Assembly: GCF_921293095.1 (NCBI RefSeq)
Contig: NW_025791658.1
Location: 6,820,001-6,884,000 of the forward strand
Direction: 5' to 3'
From: Ischnura elegans
Lineage: Eukaryota; Arthropoda; Insecta; Odonata; Coenagrionidae
Length of the DNA stretch: 64,000 nucleotides
Shown here: piece after piece, positions 33,051 through 45,270 of the stretch
Layout: the number at the start of each line of letters is the position of its first letter
Position numbering within the stretch: the stretch's first letter is position 1
Program-made: the position numbers and the translations under genes
Notes under the pieces: generated by a model
The model's input: only the letters and a program-made list of their open reading frames with translations
Databases searched by the model: none
Told to the model about the DNA's origin: nothing

Positions 33051-34565
33051 GACTCCCTCGCGGGGACTCGAGGCAGCATGAACGGGGAAAGGCAGGCCGC
33101 GACGCTAAGCTGAGAGCGAAGTATGCGATGCGCGAGCGAGCGATGCTTTTACGCGAATCTCTGCGCCGATTTAACTTCTACGACGTAATTAAGTTACGTA
33201 TCGTTATTATTTGATTGAACAACGCTGACATTTTATGGTAACGGTGAGCATTCCCTCACGTAATTCATGGTTTAAAATGTTTTACACGTTAATTGTTTGG
33301 GATAAAAGTAATCGGGAATCGATATCTAATGAAGGTCGCGAAAGACGTCACAATAAATGAATGCCATAGCCAAAAATAGAATATTTCCGGCGAAGACAAT
33401 TTGCTATGAATATGGAACGATTACGAAAATATCTTGCGTGTCTGGTTGTGAATACCGTCTAACGCTTATTTTGTTCGTGGCACCATCTATACTGTAACAA
33501 TTAAAAACATGTTTTAGAATAGCTTTTTTTTATATATAAAGTTAATGATAATGACTTACGTGACTGGTGACATTTTTGTGTCTAAATACTTCGCGTTCCT
33601 ATTGCCATCTCTCACCTCACAAAGAAGAACAGGTTTTAAAATAGCTGATTTTATGGCTGTTTGTGAAAATAAATTTCAGGCCAGGTGATAGCTATCTTTC
33701 ACGTTATTCCAACTTAGGTTCTACATCGTTGAATGATGGAATGACGGAAGAAATAATGTTATAATTATATAAAATTTATTAAATATATATAACCAAGTTC
33801 GTCGCTACCGCGACAATATTCCTTGTTAGGTTCTACCCAGGATAATAACTTGATAATCCGTTCGTGATTTAATGACTTGACGTGGAATGAGGACACAGTT
33901 CATCACATCTTCCTTCTTCAAAGATATATTCCGCTAGCAGGCAGCTCTCATTCCTCACCGGTTATGAAACCCTTAAAAGCTTTAATTTCCCACTGATTTC
34001 TGTCCTATTGAAAGGAAACCGAGTTTGCAACCTTATACCTTGGCTAAAAATAATTATACTAAGAAAAATATGCATCAATAGAAAGATGGACGTATTTTTA
34101 AAATGAAATCAAATGAAAACTATCAAATAAGCAAAGAAATCAAATAAAAGTAATGAAATAAAATGAAAAATAAAATGAAAAGTTTTTAATATGACATAAA
34201 ATTAATTTTTCAAGATTTTAGTCAGTTTCTCTGCGATAAAATAGAAAAAGAACCCCGTTCTTTGACTTGAAGGTGTAATGTTGGGCCGCGTGTAACTTCA
34301 TTGTCGATTTGCCAAAACAACATGCTTCTCAAGAAATGAATTTTTTTAGTATTTGTAACGCATCAACAAACTGAAGTTTCTTGGTTAGTTCAAAAATATT
34401 TGAAAAAAGTTTTTTTCGGAAACAGAGGAGTCTATCGGAAAAAATCCATTGGCAAGAACAGAATCAGTTTCGTATGAACATGTGGAATTAGTCATCTACG
34501 TTAAAATATTTACACAAGGAGACATGAGATGATCAATACTGTATGATCTATTACCTTCCATTTTT
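33051..34565. other. Intronic DNA without recognised features
   Basis: AT-rich apart from a GC-rich 150 bp after the MITE. A low-complexity AAATGAAA-type stretch lies near 34090-34200. No gene called. Confidence 0.4.
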
Positions 34566-34720
34566 TGGGTGTGCGTCTGCTTGCTTACTATTTAACACGA
34601 CGTTTCGTTCCTCCTGCTGAGTTCGCCGTCAGGAGACACGAGATAGGAGTCGTGTGTCTCCTGACGACGTCGAATAACAAAACGTCTGGTTAAATAATTA
34701 GCACGCAGACGGGCACCCGA
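34566..34720. repeat. Imperfect ~155-bp hairpin with Penelope-terminus motif
   Basis: Nested inverted segments: the outer GGGTG.GCGTCTGC pairs with GCAGACGGGCACCC, the middle TTTAACACGACGTTT pairs with AACGTCTGGTTAAA, and the inner GTCAGGAGACACGA pairs with TCGTGTGTCTCCTGAC. The GACGTTTCGTTCCTCCTGCTG stretch resembles the terminal motif of the Penelope remnant at 46270, so it is probably a leftover of inverted Penelope termini. Confidence 0.6.
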
Positions 34721-35102
34721 AAAATGGTGCGTAATAATGCATCTAATCGCTAAAACTTTAAATCCAAATACTACATATTGATCAATCTGTAGAGCTGCGA
34801 TATGGAAAATAAACCTTCGCCTATGGATAAATGGATGGATGGAGATGCTTTGCTGGTGTATGGCACCCGTGACAAAAAAAAGGATCAGCCACTAGAGCCC
34901 AGTCTGAGAATATTTCATTTACAGTGGAACATCATTTTAGAAGTTTTTTTGCATCGTTATCATCTTGATAGGCAAATCCCATAATATAAAACCTACAGCA
35001 TATATTCAAATTTTTTACACCACTCAACCTATAAAAATTGGGAGCTCACACAGAAAATAATAAATGTAGTAAAATTTAAAATTTGCAAAAGACAGTGCTT
35101 AC
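34721..35102. other. Intronic DNA
   Basis: No supported feature. The 60-codon plus frame at 34802 has no motif. Confidence 0.4.
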
Positions 35103-35255
35103 CGACAATTAGGAAGTGAACCAAAAAGTCAATAGCCCTGTCCAACACCTTGAAGTTGTTCTCGAGGCCGTTGTAGTGCTGTCTGTAGTGGTACAAATGG
35201 AGAGTCCAAGAAAAATATGTCAGTGACACCAGGATTCCTATGATTGTGAAGGGCC
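35103..35255 (-). CDS. XK-related protein, seventh exon in window
   Basis: 153-bp exon: acceptor TTTCCAG (AG at 35257-35256), donor CG|GTAAGC (35103/35102). Two incoming bases complete a Gly codon from 45271-45437, and one base is left at the end. It encodes PFTIIGILVSLTYFSWTLHL, a membrane helix, then YHYRQ and a short loop into FLVHFLIV, matching the helix-plus-YHR pattern after the ESAPQ segment of XKR proteins. Confidence 0.8.
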
Positions 35256-36432
35256 CTGGAAACGAAAAAACGCCACAAATTTACAGCACTATATAACAGC
35301 AGAAAAGCTATTTTAACAAAAGGCATATCGTCATCTGGATTTCAAAAATGATACTAAAATGACCGTATCACCAACACATTTGTTGCAAATCACGTTCTCC
35401 GTACATACGTTGCGAAATAGTGCTTAGATCACAATAAATCAATCACCTTGAAAATTAGGGTACGGAAACGCAACTCCCATTTTTCAAAATTAAATAATAC
35501 CCATTTTGTGACCAAAAATTTTGCAAAAGAATTAAGAATTATATTAAAATTTTTTGCAATGCTTTTTGAAACCAATATTTCTTTTAAATGTAATCAGAGA
35601 AAACATATTTTCACGCCGCTACATGCCAAATAGTTAACTTATTTACGGAAAGTAAAAGCGAATGACGAATCTTGATAATGCAACGTTCCCACGTCAATGA
35701 TCCCGTACCTATCAATATCATGTACATACAGCTTTTGAAGTAATTAAAACACTATCACATATAATAAAGTTCTATTTATGGCTCAAAATGAGAGTGTTTA
35801 TAGCGATTGTTAACGTACCGACACGACGAGGGAGATGGCGCTGGTTGTTTCTTTCTTTATTTACCTGGAGCCGTTGCCCTAACAATCCGGCCGAGAATTA
35901 TCTCTCATTTTTTGTTAGTTTCGTAGTTATTCCGCATTTTGGCACTCCATTACGCACATGGAGTGGAGAATTGGCGTGGCGCCATTATCTCCATCATAAC
36001 CTACGTCATCTCGATGAGATAGGCGATGGAATCTTCCCCCACCACTTTTGAAAGTCGAGGGCGACTTAGAAACGCGTGTAGGGGCCTCTTTTCAAGAAGG
36101 GACGGACGTATCCAGGATTCAAACTTTGAGGGGCGAGGACAAGCCATGGTTTTTCATGGTTGTTTAGGTTGTAAGTGAGAATTTCGGAAAAAAGTGAATC
36201 AAACCAACATTTTCAAAAAACTTAAACTGTGATTTATTAGTTTTTCAAATATTTTGCCTGAAAAAATTAAGAAACATTTGTTACACTAATATTATTTTTC
36301 GCGGATTTACGGAATTTTTTTTGAAAAATTTCGTTTCAATCCAGTCCTGATTTTCATGAAAGATTTGCGCGATTTTTTCTTCACGGGGGGGAGGTGCCCC
36401 CTCCTGCCCCTCACTAGGTGCGCCCAAGGACG
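35256..36432. other. Intronic DNA with a probable repeat at its end
   Basis: 35256-36080 has no supported feature. 36100-36432 looks like a dispersed repeat: it starts near GGACGGACGTATCCAGGATTC and ends with a GGGGGGAGGTGCCCC palindromic block and CCAAGGACGGAT. Ends are only weakly inverted, so no class is assigned. Confidence 0.3.
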
Positions 36433-36545
36433 GATCTACATCTACATAATACCCTGGGAGCCACCTCTAGGGTGTTAGGCAGGGGGTGACCAATCACCAA
36501 CATGCAGCATGCAAGAGGACCGCCACATGCACACCACACGGTCAT
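36433..36545 (-). mobile_element. 5'-truncated LINE tail, minus strand
   Basis: Complement of the LINE 3' tail (CATCTACATAAT at its 3' end, then the CCACCTCTAGGGTG block). More diverged than the 31-32 kb copies. Confidence 0.7.
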
Positions 36546-37979
36546 AGAAATATTACGCACACTAGAAAAATATACATGCTTATTCAATAAAAAAATTGCT
36601 AATGGTCACTAATTCCTAGAGCAAATAGTTGCCGTTTAGTCATATTTCCGCACACTCTTTTATTTCATCTTGATAGGGGTAATTGCTGACAAAGACCATC
36701 TCCAGTAATGACGCTACATCCATTGCGAGCGATGAAATTTTCTTCTGGATTTTGCCATCAAAACCTCATTCCCTTATAACATTAAATAGTAGCAGGTAAA
36801 TACCATTAGCTCAATACAATTTTCAATAACACTGTACATTAGGGTGGGCCGAAAAAAGGTTTTTTTTCCTGATCAAATTTGCCCTATGCGGGAAAGTTGC
36901 GAAATGATATAAGGATCTCGCACACAAAATTTTTTAAAAATCGGATAATATTAACCACTGCCGCCCGAGCTCTAAAGTTTAAAATTTTGCGAAAAATCAG
37001 GCTGATTTCAGAATCAAACGGCTATTAAGACGAATTTTATGAAAATATGGGATAATGGATAATATCAAAGAGTGGATACGTGTTTATAGTTTATGAAAAT
37101 GAAATTTGAAGTTTTTTTTGACAAAATCTATGGTTAAAAAAATGTCTATGAATTAACAACAAAATTAGAGTATAGACCACCCGCACAACACAACTCATTT
37201 TTGCCTATATTTCTAAAACTCCATTTTGGGGGATAAATTGCAGGTAAAATAATATTTATTTCGATTGATTTTCATTTCTTATCAAATAAGTCATCATATG
37301 GTAGTAAATAACCCCACAATAAGTATTAATAAGGGAAATTATTTGAAATTAACATCAATCATTATGACGAATAACGTACTTGTGGAGCTATTTTCAACAA
37401 GAAAACAGCCAAGGCTGAGAAAAAACAGAACCTGAACACCAAGCATTTCACTAAGTAGCTCTCTGCTAGTTTCGTAAAGAAACTACCCAGAACTCACCAC
37501 GAGGAAGAGGCTACCATCGAGTTCCACCCGTGTCCCCCCAACCAACCTTCCAAAGGGTTACGGAAGGATTGACGCAATGGTTAAAATAGAGGAAAAGCGT
37601 ACCAGGTGTGGAGTGGAGTGCGTGATATTTGTTGCACCCGAAAATTTCATGGGTAATGATTTGCCCACTTATGAAGAGATGATGAAAATGTTTTTGTACT
37701 CTCGGTACATTGAAGAAGAAGAAGAATAAAGTTAAAATACCATTATTTCTCTGCCGGGAATCGCGGAGACATTGGCTTATGCCATTTAAGGCATTTGGCA
37801 TAGATCCTCTATCCCAGTTGTTGTATATAGGCAAATTTTTTGACGAATTATTCAATATCATGGAAATAATCGCAATATTCTTCGATCTGTCAACAAGAAT
37901 GCTTTCATTGGTCTGAAGCAAGACTTCCTTCGTCACGCACGTCAGCTTTTTGATGTTGCGGTATGTAAATTGCTTTAGT

Positions 37980-39600
37980 GAGACTTATTCTGTTTGTGAT
38001 ATTCTTTCGAAAATGCCTTGTTTAGAATGGGAATTCCCTAAGGGCAGAGAAGTGGCAGGAAAATGAAGATAGGCGCCATCGATGTGCAGGAGACCAAAAA
38101 TAGGAAGACGAGGCTTTACAGGTTGGAAAGAAAAAAGGAACACCCGAATGTTTCACCCTATTTTGTCATAACACTTCAGTTCGGAAGACTCAGGTGATGA
38201 AATGACATTGAACGGAGAGTTATGTAATGCAAGTGAAGGAGAGGATTTCATGGAAAAAGGTTAGTGTGAGTAATTTGAAATTGCCAAGATTTGCAAAATC
38301 CTGTGAATAATTCTGCATATCAAACCATACCTCTGCAGCACTTGCATCTGCGCACCTAATAGATATCGGGTTGGTTACTCAAGGAGTCAATGTACTTTTT
38401 GTTGACAAGAACAAAGTTAGAAGGGAAAGAGAAAGATTGCGCACGTGTCTTCGGAGGAATGTGGGAACTGTTAAACTGCAAGCGCTTTACTTCGACGAGA
38501 GGAAAGACTCTGCTTTCGTTTATAGTCAATCGAAGTGATAAACAATAGGTGAGGAGCGTGTAACTCTCGTTCAAGAGCCCAGTTCACGCTACTTATGGCA
38601 TGTCACCCCATGTGTTCGCAAAGCTATTGGCCTCTAAGATTCCATCACGAATTTTCTAGGGGAGGAAATGATCATTACCGATGGACTCCAAACAATTGCG
38701 TGCGATGGAACTGAGGTTAACACCGGAAGCCATGCCGGAGTAATCAGGAAAATGGAAATGGCCCTAAGAAGACCTTTGCATTGGTTTGTTTGCCTGCTTC
38801 ATTGCTATGAACTATCGTTTAGCACCGTCAAAAGAACTGATGACCATGGCAAAATTTGTTATCGAAGTTTCCGCTCCAATGCGGTTTTCAATAAAATTGA
38901 GACAATATTGAACAGAAGGCCCGAAGCAAAATATGAACATGATTCTTCTCATGAAATATATAAATAGAGACATCAAATTACGCCGCTACTCTATGATTCA
39001 GGGAAATGTAATTCTGCTTGCAATGTTAGCCGATGAACGCAGACAAATTCGTGCAATGGCCATCACAAATACATTGAAATCGAAAGAAACTCAGCAGGAG
39101 GAATCGAGGAAATTCGAATTTTCCAAAGCTAACCTTCGATGGAGTGAAGAGTTCTCGGGATCCCCACCGGGTCAGGAACTCCATATCTGCCGACGTTTCG
39201 ATGTCCGACTCGGTCATCTTCCTCAATGCTGTGAATGAACACTTCACAGCCCTTCAATCAGTCCATTCGCCGGGAAAGCACAACATTTTTCTAAACTTCG
39301 ATGCTCAAAATTATATTGAATTGGTTGACTGGGAATCAAATTAGGTAAATCAACCACCAATAGTAGCAGGGATGACAAACAAAAACTTGGAAGACCTTGT
39401 TACGGAAAGATCTGTATTAGAAGTACCTTTTCCCTGCCATACACAAGCAGTTGAAAGGATGGTACAAATGATAATGTTAGCATCAAAATCTATGTGCAGT
39501 ATAGAACGCAGGCATGGACGGGCATTATCGTGCATAAGAGACGGAGAAATTCAGCCGAAATTCGAAAAAAATCACAAAATAATTTTGTCAGTGTAATTGA
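37980..39600 (+). pseudogene. Divergent transposase-like gene of the long-TIR element
   Basis: Read across frameshifts and stops, the plus strand gives VDKNKVRRERE, LYFDERKDSAFVYSQS, TLVQEPSSRYLWHVTP, then ACDGTEVNTGSHAGVIRKME with LHWFVCLLHCYELSF (38668-38967). MLADERRQIRAMAI follows (38933-39238), then FDAQNYIELVDWES, and finally FPCHTQAVERMVQMIMLASK (39372-39596). I recall similar uncharacterised proteins in arthropod and cnidarian genomes but no family name. The spaced Asp blocks followed by a Cys/His-Glu block would be compatible with a hAT-like DDE fold (inference). A Penelope fragment interrupts it at 39147. Confidence 0.6.
39147..39236. mobile_element. Penelope terminal fragment inserted in the transposase gene
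   Basis: About 90 bp matching the inverted terminus of the 23-kb Penelope element (GAGTTCTCGGGAT, the CACCGGGTCAGGAACTCC block, then GACGTTTCGATGTCCGACTCGG). The transposase reading stops matching here and resumes at about 39285. Confidence 0.8.
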
Positions 39601-40386
39601 TGTGCTTTCACAATCGTGTCCTTCGGAAGGTTGGCTGGGGGACACGGGTGGAACTCGATGGTAGCCTCTTCCTCGTGGTGAGTTCTGGGTAGTTTCTTTA
39701 CGAAACTAGCAGAGAGCTACTTAGTGAAATGCTTGGTGTTCAGGTTCTGTTTTTTCTCAGCCTTGGCTGTTTTCTTGTTGAAAATAGCTCCACAAGTACG
39801 TTATTCGTCATAATGATTAATGTTAATTTCAAATAATTTCCCTTATTAATACTTATTGTGGGGTTATTTACTACCATATGATGACTTATTTGATAAGAAA
39901 TGAAAATCAATCGAAATAAATATTATTTTACCTGCAATTTATCCCCCAAAATGGAGTTTTAGAAATATAGGCAAAAATGAGTTGTGTTGTGCGGGTGGTC
40001 TATACTCTAATTTTGTTGTTAATTCATAGACATTTTTTTAACCATAGATTATGTTAAAAAAAACTTCAAATTTCATTTTCATAAACTATAAACACGTATC
40101 CACTCTTTGATATTATCCATTATCCCATATTTTCATAAAATTCGTCTTAATAGCCGTTTGATTCTGAAATCAGCCTGATTTTTCGCAAAATTTTAAACTT
40201 TAGAGCTCGGGCGGCAGTGGTTAATATTATCCGATTTTTAAAAAATTTTGTGTGCGAGATCCTTATATCATTTCGCAACTTTCCCGCACAGGGCAAATTT
40301 GATCAGGAAAAAAAACCTTTTTTCGGCCCACCCTACTGTACATGCCATAATATAAAGTATCTAACATCTATTGCATTATGGTTAAA

Positions 40387-40753
40387 AACTTTTGGGCTAT
40401 GTCGCCGCGTCAATTCTTGGGTGGCCTCGAAGTTTCCCGACCGATGCTGGTCGCTAAAGGTTTTATACTTAGACTCATCAGAGAAGCCTTAGAAAAATCC
40501 AAAGAAGAAAAGAACAATTTCAACAGGGATACCGGCATTAAAATTAGCCGTACTTGGCAACTCGTAGTGAGAAAAAACAGTCAGCAACCCACTACTCCAA
40601 CCTCCCGCTCCCCTCCCCCCACCACCTGACACAGATACCTATATATAAGAATTTAAACTCTCATCTCTTCATAATCCCTTGAGAATGCGACCAGCGTCGG
40701 TTGGGAAACGTTGGGGCCACCCAAGAATTGACGCGGCGACATAGCCCAAAAGT
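40387..40753 (+). mobile_element. Second Penelope family: short remnant with inverted termini
   Basis: About 67-bp inverted ends (40387-40453 against 40688-40753; GGGCTATGTCGCCGCG edge). Between them a plus frame encodes LIREALEKSKEEKNNFNRDT and SRTWQLV, the last part of a PLE GIY-YIG domain. Sequence differs from the 23-kb and 48-53-kb elements, so it is a separate family. Confidence 0.75.
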
Positions 40754-40989
40754 ATTTAATCATAATGACGGGCACCCGCGATAGTTTTAACGAAGAATTA
40801 GACTGCAGATAGTTTCTCAGATAGTTACCATGTAAATGACGATTTACGGACTGAAAGAGTTTGGGTTTCATGATCCAATGGGTGGAGAAGATCCTCACTG
40901 CTATTTGTAGCTAGGGAAAAGGAACTGCTCCCCCCTTCATACCCTTTTGACCTAGGTTTTGGGCTAAACCAGTATTTGGGCTAAACCAT

Positions 40990-41560
40990 TGCCTGGTAGA
41001 TATAATAACGAAGAATATCTTTATTGCAATGGGAATGGATACAATGGGTGGGCCCGCGAGGGTAACTCTTCTGAGGACCGCGAATGAAGTCAGTGACTTT
41101 TACGCCCACGCATCTCAAGAGAGGGACCAAAGCCCGTATGACACACTTTCCAATTTATTGGCCAATCCATTGAGTATTGGGTTATGGTCCAACTGACACG
41201 CACCAATTTCTTGCACAATATCCTTTCCACAATATTGGACACAATTTCTCGGCCAATTTGGAATTTAGAACAGTTTCTATTTTCTCGCGGTCAATCTCCA
41301 ATCAGTTTTGTTGCCTCCTGTTGGCCAAACCAAGAAGCCAATAAATTGGAAAGTGTTATACGGGCTTCAGGAATGAAAAAAGTATAGGAGGCGCCGCCGC
41401 AATGAGAACCCGACGACGCCTTGCGGAAAAAGATAGGAATTGATGGTAGGGGATAGGGATAAACCCGCGCCACCATAGGGACGACGGGCCCACTGGTATT
41501 GAAACCATAATTCAATTTGCCGACCAAATTGGTGGATTATTCTTTAATGACCATAATCCA
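40990..41560. repeat. GC-rich dispersed repeat interrupted by a MITE
   Basis: Shares the AGGCGCCGCCGC / CCCGACGACGCC core (41391-41422) with 142-174. Element A (41131-41366) sits inside it. Class unknown. Confidence 0.4.
41131..41366. mobile_element. Harbinger-like MITE, family 2
   Basis: 236 bp with TIR AGCCCGTATGACAC continuing to a CCAATTTATTGG palindromic segment on both ends. Flanking triplets CAA and TCA are a decayed form of the TAA seen at the related element 62754-63274. Confidence 0.65.
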
Positions 41561-41565
41561 TCGAG

Positions 41566-41743
41566 ATAGAATAAAATAAAATAACTTTTTTTTATTCCAA
41601 ACTTTATTTTAAATAGCACGACCCGGATTTCAGCATCTTATTCGGGAAAAAATGTACCTGCTGATAGCATTAGATGCTGAAACCCGAGTCATGCTATTTA
41701 AAATAAAGTTTGGAATAAAACAAAGTTATTATATTTTATTCTA
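41566..41743. repeat. 178-bp foldback hairpin
   Basis: About 72-bp arms (41566-41638 and 41672-41743) pair with few mismatches around a 33-nt loop; the ends read ATAGAATAAAA. No coding. Probably a small foldback MITE. Confidence 0.8.
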
Positions 41744-42907
41744 TAGTGAAACAATTCCACAAAGTAACGCTTGAGACCGTGTCTTATATAATCCATCGAA
41801 TTTTCGTTGGACCATTTTCATTTTATTATCACATAATGCATTATTCAGAGAAGGGATATGCACTCTTATCAGGCAAAGAAAGACTGGGAGATACAGTACC
41901 TGTCAACTCTGCAGGGAATCGTCATTTAAGGCTTGCCTCGGAATGGATCAAAGAAAATGGCGAGTTGGGGGTGAAAATATTCGGGTTTATTCATTTGAAA
42001 ACGGTGGGTAGAGGCATGGCTAGACAGATGGCCATTTGAAGTGCGGCAGACATGTTGGATCACTCGGAATCGCATTAGCTTTTAGTCCGAGGTAAGTAAT
42101 ACCATTGAGAAGCGGAATGGGCGACGTGGACTCCAATCAAGCCGAGTGGATAGGGGGGGGGGGGAATCTCACGTTACTATTGTAGATTGATTGATTGATT
42201 TATTCACCATGATAAGACAGGATTACACTTGTGTGGGTTTCGCCAAGTTTAAAAATAAAATTAAAAAAAAACATAGAAATTCATATAAAAAAGAAAAAAT
42301 CTACAAGAGAAAATCTTCAGACAAAGTTATATTACAAAGAGATGAAAAAATATTTCTTTACATCGTTATGGCTTTTCATCTCTCTATGGACACCTGAATG
42401 CTATAAAAGGCATTTTTTACAAAAAATCTTTTAAAGTATCATTAATTTTTTTCTCGGCCGTTATATTCACATTAGGTAATTAAAATCAAGGACCTTCACA
42501 TCAGATAGATAATTATAGTCATGCATCAATAAATGAGAATTTAACTATGGATGCATTAAAATATCATCAACGAAGGTAATGTCCCTCAATGCGGCAAGCG
42601 TCGAACATCGCGAGATGCTTAAATTAGTCTTGAATAAAGGCTTAGCCTTCACCCCGGAAAATTTGTCCTTTTTCTTTTTAGCTCCATATCCCGTTGAGCA
42701 TTTAGGGACAAAACGGGATCTTTCACCAAGTTATCATAAATATTTTACTGAATGCCTCTGCCAACTACAAATATCCACCATAAGCCGCCGTGTAATGAAT
42801 ATTAATAATAGATATTGTCCTCGGATTTTTCCGTACTGCCATCTGACGTCCAGTAGAGAAAGAGGGGCGTGGGGAAATAGTTAACCTTCCAGTTGGAGGG
42901 GGGAGGC
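41744..42907. other. Intronic DNA
   Basis: Holds a 97-codon plus frame (41746-42039) without recognised motif, a 12-G run at 42153-42164 and a Lys-rich AT stretch near 42240-42440. No gene is called. Confidence 0.4.
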
Positions 42908-43544
42908 CAGGGCCGCTTCATCAATTAGGCACAGTGCCTAGGGCCTACGGACTTTTCAAGGGCCCACGAAAGCCAGTACATAAAGTGAAAACAAGTTCAG
43001 AATGCCAGTAAAATTTAATAATGTTTTTATCAAAGTAACTGTATATAACCGTGTGAGATGAGCACCTGAGCAAGTCAAGCTGCAGTGCTGTTGATCTGTA
43101 AATTACAGTATGGCTTTTCGGCTCTTTGTCTTAGCAAAGTCACATACGGCGTCCTCAAATGTCATTTCCCTCATCAAATCCTTTTCAATTAAAAGTAATG
43201 CCAGGGAAGATAGTCGTGTTTGTCCCATCGTTGACCGAAGATACGTTTTCATCAATTTGAGTTTAGAAAACGGAACTTAGTTTATAACTTTTTTAAAATT
43301 TTTTAAGAAAAAGAAGCACACGACTAACGATAAAAAACGAACGCGAAGCGCATGGTGTAACACCGGAATTATTACGTCATCACTGCATAGTCTGAATAGA
43401 ATAATTAACAATGCGGAAAGTGCATTTAGATTTCAAATCGCAAAGAAGTGTGGGTGCCTTTTTGAAAAATATTAAAAATGAAGTCGGGGAGGGCCTACGA
43501 CTTTGGAAGTGCCTGGGGCCTACGATGACCTTAAAACGGCCCTG
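42908..43544 (-). mobile_element. hAT-like element with 8-bp TSD
   Basis: Ends CAGGGCCG at 42908 and CGGCCCTG at 43544, with an exact 8-bp duplication GGGGAGGC (42900-42907 and 43545-43552). On the minus strand about 43280-43090 encodes KLKLMKTYLRSTMGQTRLSS and LALLLIEKDLMREM, matching the hAT C-terminal dimerisation region. The rest of the transposase is deleted. 637 bp. Confidence 0.85.
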
Positions 43545-43943
43545 GGGGAGGCAATTGAATAACGGGCAGTAATTGGAGCGAAATGTTTGTGAGGAGTTAG
43601 TTGGCGATGCACTCTTCCTCATGCTCCTTACTTCAAGGCGTGCGCTATGTTAGATTTCTTCCTGCGTCCAAAACAAAACGTTTCCATTGCAAGTGGGCAA
43701 CTATAGGTTTTGGAATAGTGATCCCCGCTCATTTGCTTGGCGCAAAAAGGCGCAGACATTTGTGCCATTCTAGACGCCGTAAGAAGAGGGATCAGGTTCC
43801 TTTTCATGTTTTATACCCTGTGTTGATAACATTTTCAATTTGCGTTATTTTGCTTCAGCAACTAATTATTCCCGTTTAATGGTTTTAACCACCAAATAGC
43901 CCACACTTAAGAAAGAGAGTAGTTTGGAATTAGGCTTATTAAC

Positions 43944-44412
43944 TAGGGATGGTCGGAACGGATACCTCGGATCCAAATATCCGCGGATATTGCCCTTCGT
44001 CGGATACATCGGATCCAAAGTCGCGGAAGACATCGGATCTGGATCCGAAATTTTAAATAATGGCTTCAGTGAATGCGACGCCCCATAAGGGTGGAAAGAG
44101 TTCCGATTCTCTCTTCGAATGCGCCGTCGCATGCGATTCTTGTCCTTCTCATGAACCCTTTTGTTTGAAATCTCTCGCAGAGGTTACGTAGGAGAATTTC
44201 AGCCGTGGAAAATAAAAATAGAAAAATACGACTGGCACATAGTGCGACTCTTCCCATGAGATTGAACAATCGTCGGGGGAATCTCAGCGACAGGAATTCG
44301 AAAATGCATTTGGTTTAGAAAATATCCGATCCGAAAGATCCGGCTTCGAAAATATCAAGGAGATCCGATTCGAATCCGGATTCGAAAAAAATCTTGGATC
44401 CGTCCATCCCTA
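43944..44412. mobile_element. hAT-like MITE (TAGGGATGG ends)
   Basis: Ends TAGGGATGG and CCATCCCTA, with subterminal GGATCC / ATCCGGAT-type repeats on both sides. Flanking octamers TTATTAAC and TTGCTAAC agree at six of eight positions and fit nTnnnnAn, so they are a decayed duplication. No transposase. Confidence 0.65.
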
Positions 44413-45270
44413 TTGCTAACGATAAACTTCCAAAAAATTGCCTTTAATTGCGACGAGGCCATTACTTGATGAGAGACGTCGAGCTGAAAACTACAAATAT
44501 TATCCGGCATACTTTAATTTAGCACCTCACAATGGGTGTACCAACAATGTACTGATCATATTCTGATTCTGTGAATGAACAGTATCTACCATTGTCATTG
44601 TGACCTCAGTACATTGTTGACTGTCACGTTTTTACTCGGGGTTACCATCTCGGCCCTCTTGACTTCTATCTATTTGCCCATACCTTTATCAAAAGCGTAT
44701 AATGAGAAATTGCTCACATTCAGCCGACCAATTGTGACCGCATACTCATACAGTTGCACAACTCTTTGTGGTCGGGGACGGTGATCAAACTGATTAAGCC
44801 GTGAGTAGGCAGAAAAGGATTAAAAACTCTCTGTCAACACCAATGTCTAATTTAACCCCATTTCAGGTGGGCTGTACGAAATTTGCCTCGGCTATTTTCC
44901 GGAATTACCAACATTTCAGATTTAAAACATTTTCAGCCACTTAATTTTATTTAGTACGTCTAGATATTTTCCCAATTCTTAAGATATATTTACATCTTAT
45001 AACCATAGAAAGATTATGGAGGTTTACATAAATTACAGCCGTTGAAAAGGCCACAATCACGAAAAAAGTGAAATATTTCGGGCCGATAAATCGGCCCCTG
45101 ACAGCAAAAGGGTATTTAAAGAGGTTGGAGTAGCAGTAAGAATAAGCATCGATTAACCATTCCATATACAACTTTCCATTCTTCAATTCCCTGATATGAA
45201 GGCTATCAGGAGTTTTTTTTCTATTCTATCGACCGGAACGAATCCTGATCATTCATCCACATTCACTCAC
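44413..45270. other. Intronic DNA
   Basis: Contains an 80-codon minus frame (44947-45186) with a hydrophobic stretch that was considered and rejected as an exon because its splice phases do not fit. Nothing else is supported. Confidence 0.4.

Larger units (their letters stand above)
36840..40335 (+). mobile_element. 3.5-kb DNA transposon with ~717-bp terminal inverted repeats and 8-bp TSD
   Basis: Starts TAGGGTGGGCCG and ends with its complement. It is flanked by an exact 8-bp duplication CTGTACAT (36832-36839 and 40336-40343) that fits the hAT pattern nTnnnnAn. The arms 36840-37557 and 39620-40335 are nearly identical inverted copies. The 2-kb interior holds a degraded transposase-like gene and a Penelope scrap. 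Ends and duplication suggest a hAT-like element, but 717-bp TIRs are unusual for that group. It lies in the intron between XKR exons at 35 and 45 kb. Confidence 0.85.

Noticed and set aside
44947-45186. Minus-strand 80-codon frame with a membrane-like stretch between XKR exons
   Set aside because: No acceptor/donor pair keeps it in phase with 45271-45437 and 35103-35255, which fit each other directly; it also ends in a stop.
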